Below, piece by piece: positions 36,661 through 44,972 of a stretch of 64,000 nt of DNA (positions within the stretch are counted from its first letter, which is position 1; every line of letters starts with the position of its first letter). This stretch comes from Streptomyces canus (GTDB lineage: Bacteria > Actinomycetota > Actinomycetes > Streptomycetales > Streptomycetaceae), in the NCBI RefSeq assembly GCF_001514145.1, contig NZ_KQ948664.1, positions 302,523 through 366,522 of the forward strand, in the 5' to 3' direction. The notes beneath the pieces were generated by a model. It was not told the origin of the DNA. It made no database searches and saw only the letters and a program-made list of their open reading frames with translations. Both the position numbers and the translations under genes were made by a program.

Positions 36661-37177
36661 CGAGTTGCACCTCCAACATGCTTTCCCACTGTGGTGGTGG
36701 GGCCGTGAGGTGTGTGCGGGGGCGTTCACCGGGGTCCTGGGGGGCGACGGTTGGCTGCGGCCGACGCTAGCGTGCGGCGGTGATCAGCAATGAGGGAGTA
36801 CGCCTGGGTGCGGTTGCGGTGTGCGGCCGACTGGCGGCGACACCTAACGGTCGATCACTGGCGGGTCCGTTGTCAGTGCCTGCAGTTATGGTCTCAAGCG
36901 CGCGGTCGGCTTCCGGGGGTTCCAGCTCTGTAGGGAATGGTTGCATCCCTGGCCTGTCCGGGGCAGGCCCGGAGACTCGTCCGGGACCCAACCGTGGCAG
37001 GCGCACGCCTTGCAACTGTGCTGGCCGCTGTTCCTGGTAGTTCAGGCTCGTACTGCGTGTCACCAAGTGCCGACACGGCCGTGAACGACCGCGAAATTCC
37101 ACAGATGACAATGTCGCGGGAACCAGTATGTCTTCCGATACGTCTCTCTTCGGCCAACACTTCATAGGGGGCCGGAA
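36661..37177. other. Gene-poor interval, lower GC
   Basis: No convincing gene in ~515 bp. A small hairpin (GGCCTG-7nt-CAGGCC, 36951-36969) is the only structure seen. Base composition is less GC-rich than the flanks, which suggests acquired or degenerating DNA. Confidence 0.5.
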
Positions 37178-37561
37178 GTGGACTCGGAGAGCATTGCCGC
37201 GTGGTCGGGACTCTTGGGAAATTTGATTGCTGTCCTCGTAGCCATCTTCAGCCTGCGCAAGGCTGAGCGTGCCTTGGCTCAGTCCGAAGCTCAATCGGAA
37301 CGCAGCCTCGCGAGAGCAGACGCGGCACTGACACAGGCGCAGCAAATCGCGGAACGCACGCTGCAAGCGCACTACAACATCGACGGGGCTATGTCGGCTA
37401 TCGCCTGGCGAGACCAGGTGATAGCTCTGCATGACCGAGGGCTGACACCTTCCAAGATCCGGGAAATAATGCTCCTGGAAGATGGGGGTGAGGGGTACGA
37501 AGCCAGCAATGGACGAATTGACGACATCGTGCGAAACCTGCACAGAAGGCGGCCCCAATGA
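37178..37561 (+). CDS. Small coiled-coil protein with N-terminal membrane helix
   Basis: 127 residues, GTG start preceded by AGGGGG at 6 nt. A short N-terminal hydrophobic helix (SGLLGNLIAVLVAIFSL) runs into a heptad-like coiled coil (KAERALAQSEAQSERSLARA..., ~25-65). A small C-terminal domain contains ALHDRGLTPSKIREIM, suggestive of a helix-turn-helix. No known family. It sits within the AT-richer island. Confidence 0.7.
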   Translation: MDSESIAAWSGLLGNLIAVLVAIFSLRKAERALAQSEAQSERSLARADAALTQAQQIAERTLQAHYNIDGAMSAIAWRDQVIALHDRGLTPSKIREIMLLEDGGEGYEASNGRIDDIVRNLHRRRPQ

Positions 37562-37701
37562 AGTAGGGAAGGTCTAGGTCTACCGCGCTCGCGTAGTGAC
37601 GTGGAACCGTGCGCCCGGTGGTCGTCGCTGACGACTGCTCAGCGGCCTTGCGCGGCTCAGGGAACGGGCCCAGCGGACGCGCCCCGTGCGGAGGCGGCCG
37701 T

Positions 37702-38013
37702 CTACCGGCTGAGGAAGTGGATGCCGACCGCAACCGCGCCGCTGCCCGCGAGGATCTGCACGAGCGCGATCGCTTTGAGGTGCAACACCCCTGCTGGAGG
37801 ACCGCCGTAGATGCGGGGCGGCTTGTTCCGTTGCGTACTCATCGCCTTCGCGTAGAAGCGGGTCGCCGTCTTCTTGTAGTCGGTGGCGAAGACGATCCCT
37901 GCGCACAGCAGGCCGGCTCCCACAAGGATGAGGAAGACAGCATCGGCCGTGCCTGTAGCAGCACTTGCCGGAGCCGATCCAGCAAGGTCAGCGGTGTCTG
38001 TCACACCGATCAT
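37702..38013 (-). CDS. Small two-helix membrane protein
   Basis: 103 residues from ATG 38013; no ribosome site is visible and an upstream start at 38079 is possible. Two hydrophobic segments (VFLILVGAGLLCAGIVFA and IALVQILAGSGAVAVGIHFL) flank a basic cytoplasmic loop. Not recognised. Part of the island of small membrane proteins. Confidence 0.6.
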   Translation of the reverse strand: MIGVTDTADLAGSAPASAATGTADAVFLILVGAGLLCAGIVFATDYKKTATRFYAKAMSTQRNKPPRIYGGPPAGVLHLKAIALVQILAGSGAVAVGIHFLSR

Positions 38014-38148
38014 CGTGGGGCGGCGCGATGAACCCTTCGTCCCGAAGCCACTCAGGCGGCAGAGCGGCTGGTCCACCACGCGGGTTCCCGGACGCCTGGG
38101 ACGCTCGGGCCATCCACGGGTGGTTGCTGGGCCCCACCGGCACCGCCA

Positions 38149-38778
38149 CTACGCCCCTGCGCCGAACGGATTGCCGTGTCCGGGAAGCTGCCCGCCCGGT
38201 GGCACATACCGCAGTCGCCCGCTCTCGTCGGTCACCGGCGTGAACCCGGCGGCCTTCAGCCGAGCGGCGTACTTGGCTCTGTAACGTCGGCTGTAGGCGA
38301 GCAGGAAGGGCAGCAGGGCCATGAGTGCGGCCCAGATGATGCCGACGATGACGATCGCTGCAGTCTCCGCTCGCAGTCTGAAGATGATGGCCGCGGCGGT
38401 CACGGTGAGGAAGGAGATCAGTATCCCCGTCCGGAGCTTGTCGCTGTCCTGAGTGCCGGTGTCGACCACCATGCGGGCCTTGAGGAGATCGATGGCGTCG
38501 GGCACGACGGGCGGCAGCGCTACGCCCTCATCGGCGTCGGGGTACTGCGCCCGGTTCTGCGCGGCGCGCTGTCGGCCCTGCGGGCTGGGGTCGGGCACGA
38601 TGAACAGTGCGAACTTGTTGTCGCTGGTCATCTGCAGGTCCGCGTACTCGTACCCGAACTGCTCGGCGATGAAGGCGAGTCGGGCCAGGCGCTTCCACGA
38701 CCACCCGGAGAGGGTCATCCGAACCGGCTCCCCGCTTGCCATCTCCCGCAGCATCTTCCGTACTTGCCTCTTGCTCAC
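38149..38778 (-). CDS. Membrane protein with N-terminal soluble domain
   Basis: 209 residues, GTG start. Residues 1-65 form a soluble domain (EPVRMTLSGWSWKRLARLAFIAEQFGYEYADLQM). Two helices at about 119-137 and 140-162 follow, then a short tail (AGFTPVTDESGRLRYVPPGG). The family is unknown. It is 78 bp downstream of another small membrane gene on the same strand, so they may be co-expressed. Confidence 0.72.
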   Translation of the reverse strand: MSKRQVRKMLREMASGEPVRMTLSGWSWKRLARLAFIAEQFGYEYADLQMTSDNKFALFIVPDPSPQGRQRAAQNRAQYPDADEGVALPPVVPDAIDLLKARMVVDTGTQDSDKLRTGILISFLTVTAAAIIFRLRAETAAIVIVGIIWAALMALLPFLLAYSRRYRAKYAARLKAAGFTPVTDESGRLRYVPPGGQLPGHGNPFGAGA

Positions 38779-38855
38779 CAGCGCCCCCGTCCCTCACAGT
38801 CCATACAGTCTGCCATTCACGACATGTTCATGGCGGGCACGGCGGAGACCGCTGG

Positions 38856-39086
38856 CTAGAGGATGAGAAGACCTACGGTGATCAAGGCCAGGCCGAAGAT
38901 GGGGTAGTACCGGAAGAGCCACGTGGGGACGAGTCTGAACGTAGCTCCCTGTGGTCCGTTCTTGAGGCGGGTCTCGATACGGGAGTTGATCTTCCCTGCG
39001 TCGAGAGCGAGTGCCAGGCAGAAGATGACTGCCACCGCATAGAAGGCCAGTGGCGCGTAGTCGCCGTGCCGTACGGCTTGCAGCAT
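38856..39086 (-). CDS. Small two-helix membrane protein
   Basis: 76 residues, ATG with GAGGAGG 4 nt upstream, a convincing start. Helices at ~10-28 and ~56-75 with a charged loop between (KINSRIETRLKNG). Probably first gene of a short operon with the 209-residue membrane protein. Function unknown. Confidence 0.72.
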   Translation of the reverse strand: MLQAVRHGDYAPLAFYAVAVIFCLALALDAGKINSRIETRLKNGPQGATFRLVPTWLFRYYPIFGLALITVGLLIL

Positions 39087-39238
39087 GTGGCCTCCTCGGG
39101 TGCATCGTCAGAGGATCTTCCTACTGGTGCAGATCTCGGACAAGTGGTACGTCGCCCAACAAGTGGTGAGGAGACGGAGCCGTTGCCATGGCGCACGCGC
39201 GTGGCAGGATTCCCCGGTGACTCTTTCGCCCCGCCATC

Positions 39239-39607
39239 GTGGACTACGACACGTGGGACCCGCAGCTCGGCGAGGACGAGGACGTTGAACGCCACATCCG
39301 TACGGGCTCCCTGGTCCCCATCAACATCCGAAGTGACGGCGCCTTCGGGTCCTGGTCCGTGTCGGCGGGGGCGGTGGGTGCCCAAGTGTGGCCGGGCACG
39401 GTCCAGTTCGATCTGCCCGTGGGCCGCTACGCGGTGGTGATCCATCTGATCGCGTGGGAGGACGAGGAGGGCGGCGTCAACGAAGACGGCACTCCCTCTG
39501 CCGCTGCTCTGCCCGACTTCGTCGTACTCGTCTCTCCCACTGGTCCCGAACAGGATCTGTTCCGTTCCGACGTGGAGACCTTCGACCGGACCGGCGAGCC
39601 ACGCTGA
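39239..39607 (+). CDS. Hypothetical soluble acidic protein
   Basis: 122 residues, GTG start without a visible ribosome site. Asp/Glu-rich beta-type sequence (VPINIRSDGAFGSWSVSAG, VQFDLPVGRYAVVIHLIAWEDEEGG) with no signal or membrane helix. No family recognised. It marks the right edge of the island. Confidence 0.65.
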   Translation: MDYDTWDPQLGEDEDVERHIRTGSLVPINIRSDGAFGSWSVSAGAVGAQVWPGTVQFDLPVGRYAVVIHLIAWEDEEGGVNEDGTPSAAALPDFVVLVSPTGPEQDLFRSDVETFDRTGEPR

Positions 39608-39628
39608 ACGGCACGTACCTTCACCGGC

Positions 39629-39976
39629 TCAGGACACCTGCGCCAGCAACCCCCGCACCGCCTCGTCCACCACCCGGTACCGCACCACGCGCCCCTCCTT
39701 CTCCCCCGCGACCACCCCGGCCGCCCGCAGCAGCCGTAGCGCCTGGGAGACGGCGGGGTCGTTCATCCCCGTCGCGATCGCGAGGTCGGAGACCGCCAGT
39801 GGGCCGGTCCGGTGCAGGGCCAGGAGCAGGGAGAGGCGGTTCGGGTCGGCCAGGAGGGCGAAGCGGTCGGACCAGGTGCGGACGTGTCCCGGGTCGCCGA
39901 TCGCGGCGATGGCGTCGCACACCCGGTGTCCGTCGATCGTGCGGCGGTCGGCTCGGTCGGCCGGGACGAGGTGCAT
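39629..39976 (-). CDS. ArsR/SmtB-family repressor (likely Ni/Co sensor)
   Basis: 115 residues from ATG 39976, chosen because GAGG lies 9 nt upstream; the ATG at 39985 directly abuts it. A winged helix (LADPNRLSLLLALHRTGPLAVSDLAIATGMNDPAVSQALRLLRAAGVV) and an N-terminal His/Cys-bearing arm (MHLVP...DGHRVCDAI) suit metal sensing. It is divergent from a NiCoT transporter, with a perfect ACCTGCGCAGGT palindrome in the gap. Control of nickel or cobalt uptake is inferred from this context. Confidence 0.85.
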   Translation of the reverse strand: MHLVPADRADRRTIDGHRVCDAIAAIGDPGHVRTWSDRFALLADPNRLSLLLALHRTGPLAVSDLAIATGMNDPAVSQALRLLRAAGVVAGEKEGRVVRYRVVDEAVRGLLAQVS

Positions 39977-40015
39977 GGGGCTCATCCTCGCAGGCAGCCC
40001 TGTGTGATCTTCCAT

Positions 40016-40027
40016 ACCTGCGCAGGT
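40016..40027. promoter_or_regulatory. Palindrome, likely ArsR operator
   Basis: ACCTGCGCAGGT is a perfect 12-bp palindrome 40 bp before the ArsR start. A related TGTGCAGCTATGCAGG follows at once. It is placed to control both divergent genes. Confidence 0.55.
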
Positions 40028-40069
40028 GTGCAGCTATGCAGGAGACCCCGCGCCCGCCTACGGTGGGCG

Positions 40070-40255
40070 GGCCGTGGTGCTCGGGAAGCCGGTGACGACC
40101 CCTCAAAGGTCCAGTCCGGTGCGGCCCTCGCCACTGTGATCGGGGAGTTTCCCTCCCACGTCCCTCGCGGGACAGCCACTGGCCGTCACCATCAGGCCGG
40201 GAAGGCGGGAGGGAAACGCACGACCCGTAAGCCAGGAGACCGGCCACGGCAGCTC
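40070..40255 (+). ncRNA. Cobalamin (B12) riboswitch
   Basis: The conserved blocks of the cobalamin aptamer occur in order: GGTGCTCGGGAAGCCGGTG, GCCACTGTGATCGGGGAG, and the B12 box AGCCAGGAGACCGGCC near 40230-40245. It lies directly upstream of a NiCoT-family transporter, a known B12-riboswitch target, so cobalt uptake is expected to drop when B12 is plentiful. Confidence 0.9.
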
Positions 40256-40291
40256 ACGCGTTCATCCACGAGGTGCTGGAGTGACCACCGT

Positions 40292-41389
40292 ATGACTGAT
40301 CCTGCGCTGCCCGAGACCGCCGCCTCATCCTCCTTCCGCTGGCGGCGCGAGGACACCGTCAAGACGGTCGGTCTGATGGCCGCGATAGCCGCCCTGCACG
40401 TCGTCGCCTTCGGCATCCTCTTCCTGCTGGTCGTCCCGGAGCACTACGAGGTGGGCGACAAGGCCTTCGGTATCGGACTCGGCATCACCGCCTACACCCT
40501 CGGTATGCGCCACGCCTTCGACGCCGACCACATCGCCGCGATCGACAACACCACGCGCAAGCTGATGGCGGACGGCAAGCGGCCGGTGTCCGGAGGGTTC
40601 TGGTTCGCGCTCGGGCACTCCAGTGTCGTGGTCCTGCTCGCCGCGCTGATCGCCGGCGGCACCCAGCTGGCCGGCAAGGTCATGAACGAGGGGTCACGTA
40701 CCCACCAGGTGCTCGGATTTCTCGGTACGACGGTCTCCGGGTCGTTCCTCTATCTCATCGCCGCTCTCAACCTGGTCGCCCTGATGGGCATCCTGAAGGT
40801 CTTCCGGGCGATGCGGGAGGGGACGTACGACGAGAAGGAACTGGAGCAGCACCTCGACTCGCGCGGGTTCATGAACCGGATCCTCGGGCGGCTCACCAAG
40901 TCCATCACCCGGCCGGGGCAGATGTTTCCGCTGGGCTTCCTGTTCGGGCTCGGCTTCGACACGGCCACGGAAGTGACGCTGATGGTGATGGCCGGGTCGG
41001 GTGCGGCCGCGGGGCTTCCCTGGTACGCCATCCTCTGTCTGCCGCTGCTCTTCGCCGCCGGCATGAGCCTGTTCGACACCCTCGACGGCACGTTCATGAA
41101 CTTCGCCTACCAGTGGGCCTTCTCCAACCCCGTCCGCAAGGTCTTCTACAACCTCGCCATCACCGGGCTGTCCATCGCGGTCGCCTTCTTCATCGGCACG
41201 ATCGAGCTCGTCGGCGTCCTGCACGACAAGTTCGACCTCACCGACGCCCTCACCACCTGGATCGCCGACATCGATCTCGACAACGTCGGCTACGTCATCG
41301 TCGGCCTGTTCGTGGTGGTGTGGGCGGCGGCGATCGCCTACTGGCGGCTCGCGAAGGTGGAACAGCGGTGGGGCGTCAGCAGTTCTTGA
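40292..41389 (+). CDS. NiCoT-family nickel/cobalt permease
   Basis: 365 residues, eight or so membrane helices. The family signature RHAFDADHI (73-81) and LGFDTATEVTLM are intact, along with GLGFDT and LFAAGMSLFDTLDGTFM. It imports Ni2+ or Co2+ through the cytoplasmic membrane; the upstream cobalamin riboswitch favours cobalt as the physiologic cargo. The 3' end overlaps the convergent secreted-protein gene by 14 bp. Confidence 0.95.
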   Translation: MTDPALPETAASSSFRWRREDTVKTVGLMAAIAALHVVAFGILFLLVVPEHYEVGDKAFGIGLGITAYTLGMRHAFDADHIAAIDNTTRKLMADGKRPVSGGFWFALGHSSVVVLLAALIAGGTQLAGKVMNEGSRTHQVLGFLGTTVSGSFLYLIAALNLVALMGILKVFRAMREGTYDEKELEQHLDSRGFMNRILGRLTKSITRPGQMFPLGFLFGLGFDTATEVTLMVMAGSGAAAGLPWYAILCLPLLFAAGMSLFDTLDGTFMNFAYQWAFSNPVRKVFYNLAITGLSIAVAFFIGTIELVGVLHDKFDLTDALTTWIADIDLDNVGYVIVGLFVVVWAAAIAYWRLAKVEQRWGVSSS

Positions 41390-41882
41390 GGGACCAGATG
41401 GGGCTCCAGTTGTACGAGTTGCTGCTGCCACCCGGCCCGACGGACGTGACGGTCCCGCCGTCCTTGCCGTAGAAGTGCGCGGTCACACCACCGGTCTGGG
41501 AGTTGCGGTACGAGCCCGTGCCGACCCAGTTGGACAGGGTGTAGGTGTCGCAGTAGTAGAAGTAGTAGACGACGTAGTCGCCCCGTGTGGGGTCGTAGGT
41601 CGCGGTGCACAGGTTGCCGCTCTCGCAGGTGATGGACTCACGCGCGGCGACGTGCAGGATCTTGCTGGGCTTCGGCCAGGCCGTCGGAGGCTCGGCGGCC
41701 GCCCCCGCCGGCAGTGCCGAGGCGGGCGGCGCGGCCGGCATGGTCAGGATCTGGCCGAAGTCCCGGTTCTCCGGGGCCGCACCGGCCGGGGCCGCACCGG
41801 CGGGGCCCGCCATGAACACGGCCGTCAGCGCCAGCCCCAGGGCGCCGAGGCCCGCGAGCAGAGAACGTCGTATGTCGCGCAT
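41376..41882 (-). CDS. Small secreted protein (possible I36/crystallin-like)
   Basis: 168 residues with a signal peptide (~1-31, AGPAGAAPAG) and an Ala/Pro-rich spacer. A C-terminal ~80-residue beta-rich domain has four cysteines (ITCESGNLCTA, YYCDTYTLSNWVGTGSYRNSQTGG, LKNC at the end). The Tyr/Trp/Gly pattern recalls Streptomyces I36 protease inhibitors with a beta-gamma-crystallin fold, but this is a weak resemblance. Confidence 0.75.
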   Translation of the reverse strand: MRDIRRSLLAGLGALGLALTAVFMAGPAGAAPAGAAPENRDFGQILTMPAAPPASALPAGAAAEPPTAWPKPSKILHVAARESITCESGNLCTATYDPTRGDYVVYYFYYCDTYTLSNWVGTGSYRNSQTGGVTAHFYGKDGGTVTSVGPGGSSNSYNWSPIWSLKNC

Positions 41883-41974
41883 GTGATGTCGCACCCCCTG
41901 TGGAAAAAGGACATCTCTCGCGCCCACAGGCTTGCTTCGACCTGCTGGTCCCCGCCACAACCTGAAGCCCTGCC

Positions 41975-42270
41975 TTAAACGGAGCCCGCCCCGACGGATC
42001 CGGTCCCTTCGAGCAGGGCGCTCCCCGCCGGCGTGATGGTGTGCAGCACATGTCTGCCGTGGCGCACGCTCAGCAGCAGGCCCGCCCGGCGCAGCACCGC
42101 CGTGTGCTGGCTCGCGGCCGCGCCGGAGATGCCGAGGCGGTCGGCGAGTTCACCGGTCGTACGGCCGGTGACGACGTCTTCCAGGATCGCCGCGCGGGTC
42201 CGGCCGATGAGGGCGCCGAGGTCACCGCCGGGCGCGGGGCTGCCGGGCAGGCGGGCCCAGCCGAGGGCTC
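41975..42270 (-). pseudogene. ArsR-type regulator, C-terminal fragment
   Basis: Reading DLGALIGRTRAAILEDV..., ELADRLGISGAAASQHTAVLRRAGLL and a short tail to TAA, this is the winged helix of an ArsR-like regulator. Related proteins carry ~150 residues before this point; here the frame runs upstream without a start into sequence shared with the hydrolase relic. It looks like a broken gene. Confidence 0.65.
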
Positions 42271-42310
42271 GCCGTCGGCCAGGGCGCGGGCCTCCGACGG
42301 CAGCGGGCGA

Positions 42311-42873
42311 GCCCGGCGCGGGGAGACGTCGGGGCCTGCGACGGCATCGCCGAGGTGGGACGACCAGCCGTACCGGTTGCTCTTGGGCGTCCGGACGCGC
42401 ACCTTGAGGGTGTCCAGGTCGGTTCTCGTCGTCGTGCGGTCGTCCAGCATGAGGTAGAGGAGCAATTGGGACGTCGGCCGGATCTCGGCCCGGTCATGGG
42501 CGAGCAGGGCGAGGGCCGCGGCGAGTCCGCCGCCTGCGCTGGCACCGCCGATCGCGATGCGATCGACGTCGATGTGCAGGTCGTCCGCTCGCTCGGCCAG
42601 TCCGCGCAGCGCGGCGTAGGCGTCCTCGACCGCGGGGGGCGCGGGATGGTCCGGCCCCAGTCGATAGCGGGCCGCGGCGACGGTGATGCCGAGTTCGCGG
42701 GCGAAGGCGATGTTCGTACGGTCGTCCTGCTCGGGTGCGCCGAAGATCAGTCCGCCTCCGTGGATCCAGAGCAGCGCCGGAGCCGCTGCCTTCAGGCCGG
42801 TCGGCTGGAAGACGCGAAGCGAGACGGACGGAGAAGCAGCTTCGTGAGACCGGCGTCCGTAGGTCAGTTCGGC
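42311..42873 (-). pseudogene. Alpha/beta hydrolase fragment (HSL/AB_hydrolase_3 type)
   Basis: A continuous frame with ELTYGRR, IHGGGLIFG (oxyanion hole), GGASAGGGLA (nucleophile elbow) and LDDRTTTRTDLD..., characteristic of the hormone-sensitive-lipase-like family. Its 5' end runs into the stop of the SDR gene without any ATG/GTG/TTG for ~136 codons. It breaks off after GPDVSP, before the catalytic Asp/His region, and merges with the ArsR-like fragment. Truncated at both ends. Confidence 0.75.
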
Positions 42874-43679
42874 ATCCGGTTGAACCTGCGGACGATGCGG
42901 TCGAAGATCCGGGCCGGAAGGACGCGGTGGAACACGCTGATGCCGGCGGCCGTCGAGCCGGCGGTGCGCCGCAGCTTCGGGTTCCGGTCGGTGGCCGCCG
43001 CGACGATCACCTTGGCCACGGTGGCCGGATCGTCGCCGCCGCTGGTGTTCTTCGCCAGCACCTCGTCGAAGGTGCGCCGCCCCGACGCGTAGAGCGGCAA
43101 CGGGGTGTCGCCCTGCACGCTGTGGTCCCCGAACGGGGTGTTGATCGGGCCGGGCTCGACGAGCAGGATCCGCACGCCGTGCTCGCGGACCTCGTGGTCC
43201 AGCGACCCGGAGTAGCCCTCGACCGCGTGCTTGGTCGAGGTGTAGATGGACATGAACGGGCTGGGGACGAACCCGCTGAGGGAGGAGACGTTGATGACGC
43301 GTCCGCGCCGTTGCGCGCGCATGTGCGGCAGAACCGCCTTGGTCATCCGCATGATGCCGTAGACGTTGACGTCGAAGACCTCCTGCGTCCGGGCGACGGA
43401 GAACTCCTCGCCGGCACCGTTGGCGCCGACGCCGGCATTGTTGACCAGGACGTCGATACGCCCGAACCGGTCGATCACCTGCTTGACCACGGAGGCGACC
43501 GATGCGTCGCTGGTCACGTCGAGGTCGAGGTAGGTCACCCCGGCGGGCGCGGTGACCCGCGCGGTGTTGCGGGCGGTTCCGATCACCTCGAAGCCCGCCG
43601 CGGCGAAAGCGCGGGCCGTCTCCTTGCCGACGCCTGATGAGGCACCTGTCACGAGGACCACCGGTCGAGTTGTCGCCAT
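42864..43679 (-). CDS. Short-chain dehydrogenase/reductase
   Basis: 271 residues, ATG with GGGAGC at 5 nt. NAD(P)-binding TGASSGVG (11-18), NNAGVG (80-85), SS(L)SG (~132-136) and catalytic Tyr146/Lys150 in YTSTK complete a classical SDR. Substrate unknown; oxidoreductase. Upstream lie three 15-bp tandem repeats likely bound by a regulator. Its stop codon lies inside the 5' end of the broken hydrolase fragment. Confidence 0.92.
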   Translation of the reverse strand: MATTRPVVLVTGASSGVGKETARAFAAAGFEVIGTARNTARVTAPAGVTYLDLDVTSDASVASVVKQVIDRFGRIDVLVNNAGVGANGAGEEFSVARTQEVFDVNVYGIMRMTKAVLPHMRAQRRGRVINVSSLSGFVPSPFMSIYTSTKHAVEGYSGSLDHEVREHGVRILLVEPGPINTPFGDHSVQGDTPLPLYASGRRTFDEVLAKNTSGGDDPATVAKVIVAAATDRNPKLRRTAGSTAAGISVFHRVLPARIFDRIVRRFNRMPN

Positions 43680-43971
43680 CACGAGCTCCCTGAGCTTTGA
43701 GTTACGTCCGTATGCCTTACGGTCGTATGTCTTACGTTCGTACGACCATAGGGGGACCGTCGGTCGATGGCAAGTGGTCACGTCCGGCGATTCGAGAAAG
43801 GCCCGGGAATCGCGGGGTGCGGTACAGGGAGGGCCGCACAGAGTCCTTTTTAGGGCACTTTGCCGATTTCCTCGCTATATGCCTGCATGGCTACCGCGTG
43901 GGCGAACCGCGAGCCGGTGCTGCGGGCATGGCAAGAGGCCCCTACCGCCAGGAAGCCATTGGTACGGGCTG
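43680..43971. other. Gene-free interval with tandem 15-bp repeats
   Basis: No credible gene between the SDR start and the nucleoside-hydrolase stop. It holds only the repeat array at 43702-43746. Confidence 0.5.
43702..43746. promoter_or_regulatory. Three tandem 15-bp repeats upstream of SDR gene
   Basis: TTACGTCCGTATGCC, TTACGGTCGTATGTC and TTACGTTCGTACGAC are head-to-tail. Each holds an imperfect TACG/CGTA palindrome, the look of a TetR-type operator array. No regulator gene is adjacent. Confidence 0.6.
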
Positions 43972-44934
43972 TCAGGCCCCCTCCACCGCCGTCAGCCACA
44001 ACTTCACGTACCGCTCCACATCCACTCCCAACCCCACGTCCACGAGTGTCACTTCACGCTCGCCCTCGTGGATCTCGGACTCCCCGGGACGGCGGCGGCG
44101 GTCGACGACGGTCTGGCCGCGGGTCGGGCCCGGGGCCAGGCTCACTTCCACCGGCAGGAGTTCGGTGGTCAGTCCGTCCGGGTCGACGACCGCGCAGACC
44201 GCGCCCGCGTCTCCGAGGCCGCCCGTGGGGGTGGGGTCGCCGGAGGTGGCCGGGTCGCGGTGGGCGAGGAGCTCGCCGGCCATGCGCAGGCTGGGCTCCG
44301 AACTCGCCCGCAGCCGCTGGACGTCGGCCGCGGGGACGACCACCTGCTCGAACACGTCCAGGCCGTACATGGTGATCGGCACGCCCGCGGTGAGCAGCAC
44401 GGCGGCCGCCTCGGGATCGTGCCAGACGTTGAACTCCGCGACCGGCGTGGCGTTCCCCGTCGCCACCGCGCCGCCCATGAACACGATCCGCTCGATGTTC
44501 CGCACCACGTCGGGGTGCGTACGAAGGAGCAGCGCGATGTTGGTGAGCGGCGCGGTCGGGATCAGCGTGACCGGGCGGGGCGAGGCGAGGATCTCCCGCC
44601 TGAGCAGGGTCACCGCGTCCACGTCCACCGCCACCCGGGTCGGCGCGGGCAGCCCCAGGTCACCCATGCCGTCGAGGCCGTGCACGTGCTGCGCGGTGCG
44701 CACGGGCTCGATCAGCGGCCGCGCGGCACCGCGGGCGACGGGGATGTCCCCGGCGCCGGCCTGCTCCAGAACGGTCAGCGTGTTGCGGACGACGCCGTCG
44801 ACGTCGGTGTTCCCGGCGACACAGGTGACCGCGCGCAGGTCGATCCCTGGATGCCGTACGGCGAACAGCAGGGCAAGGGCGTCGTCGACACCGGTGTCGC
44901 AGTCGATGATCACCGGGGTGGGCTGACCGGTCAC
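43972..44934 (-). CDS. Nucleoside hydrolase (IUNH family)
   Basis: 320 residues, GTG with AAGGA 8 nt upstream. The Ca-binding DCDTGVDDALAL (11-22) and later VFMGGAV and EFNVWHDPEAA place it in the inosine/uridine-preferring nucleoside hydrolase family, which splits nucleosides into base and ribose. The C-terminal His expected at the active site is not obvious to me. It lies 38 bp downstream of the ThrRS-like gene on the same strand, so it may share that attenuated transcript. Confidence 0.92.
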   Translation of the reverse strand: MTGQPTPVIIDCDTGVDDALALLFAVRHPGIDLRAVTCVAGNTDVDGVVRNTLTVLEQAGAGDIPVARGAARPLIEPVRTAQHVHGLDGMGDLGLPAPTRVAVDVDAVTLLRREILASPRPVTLIPTAPLTNIALLLRTHPDVVRNIERIVFMGGAVATGNATPVAEFNVWHDPEAAAVLLTAGVPITMYGLDVFEQVVVPAADVQRLRASSEPSLRMAGELLAHRDPATSGDPTPTGGLGDAGAVCAVVDPDGLTTELLPVEVSLAPGPTRGQTVVDRRRRPGESEIHEGEREVTLVDVGLGVDVERYVKLWLTAVEGA

Positions 44935-44972
44935 GGCGGGGGTCCTTTCGTCACTGGCGTACGGGTCCGACC

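Noticed and set aside
36780..37040. Small frames in the gene-poor spacer of the island
   Set aside because: No good ribosome site, no membrane or fold signature, and poor codon bias.
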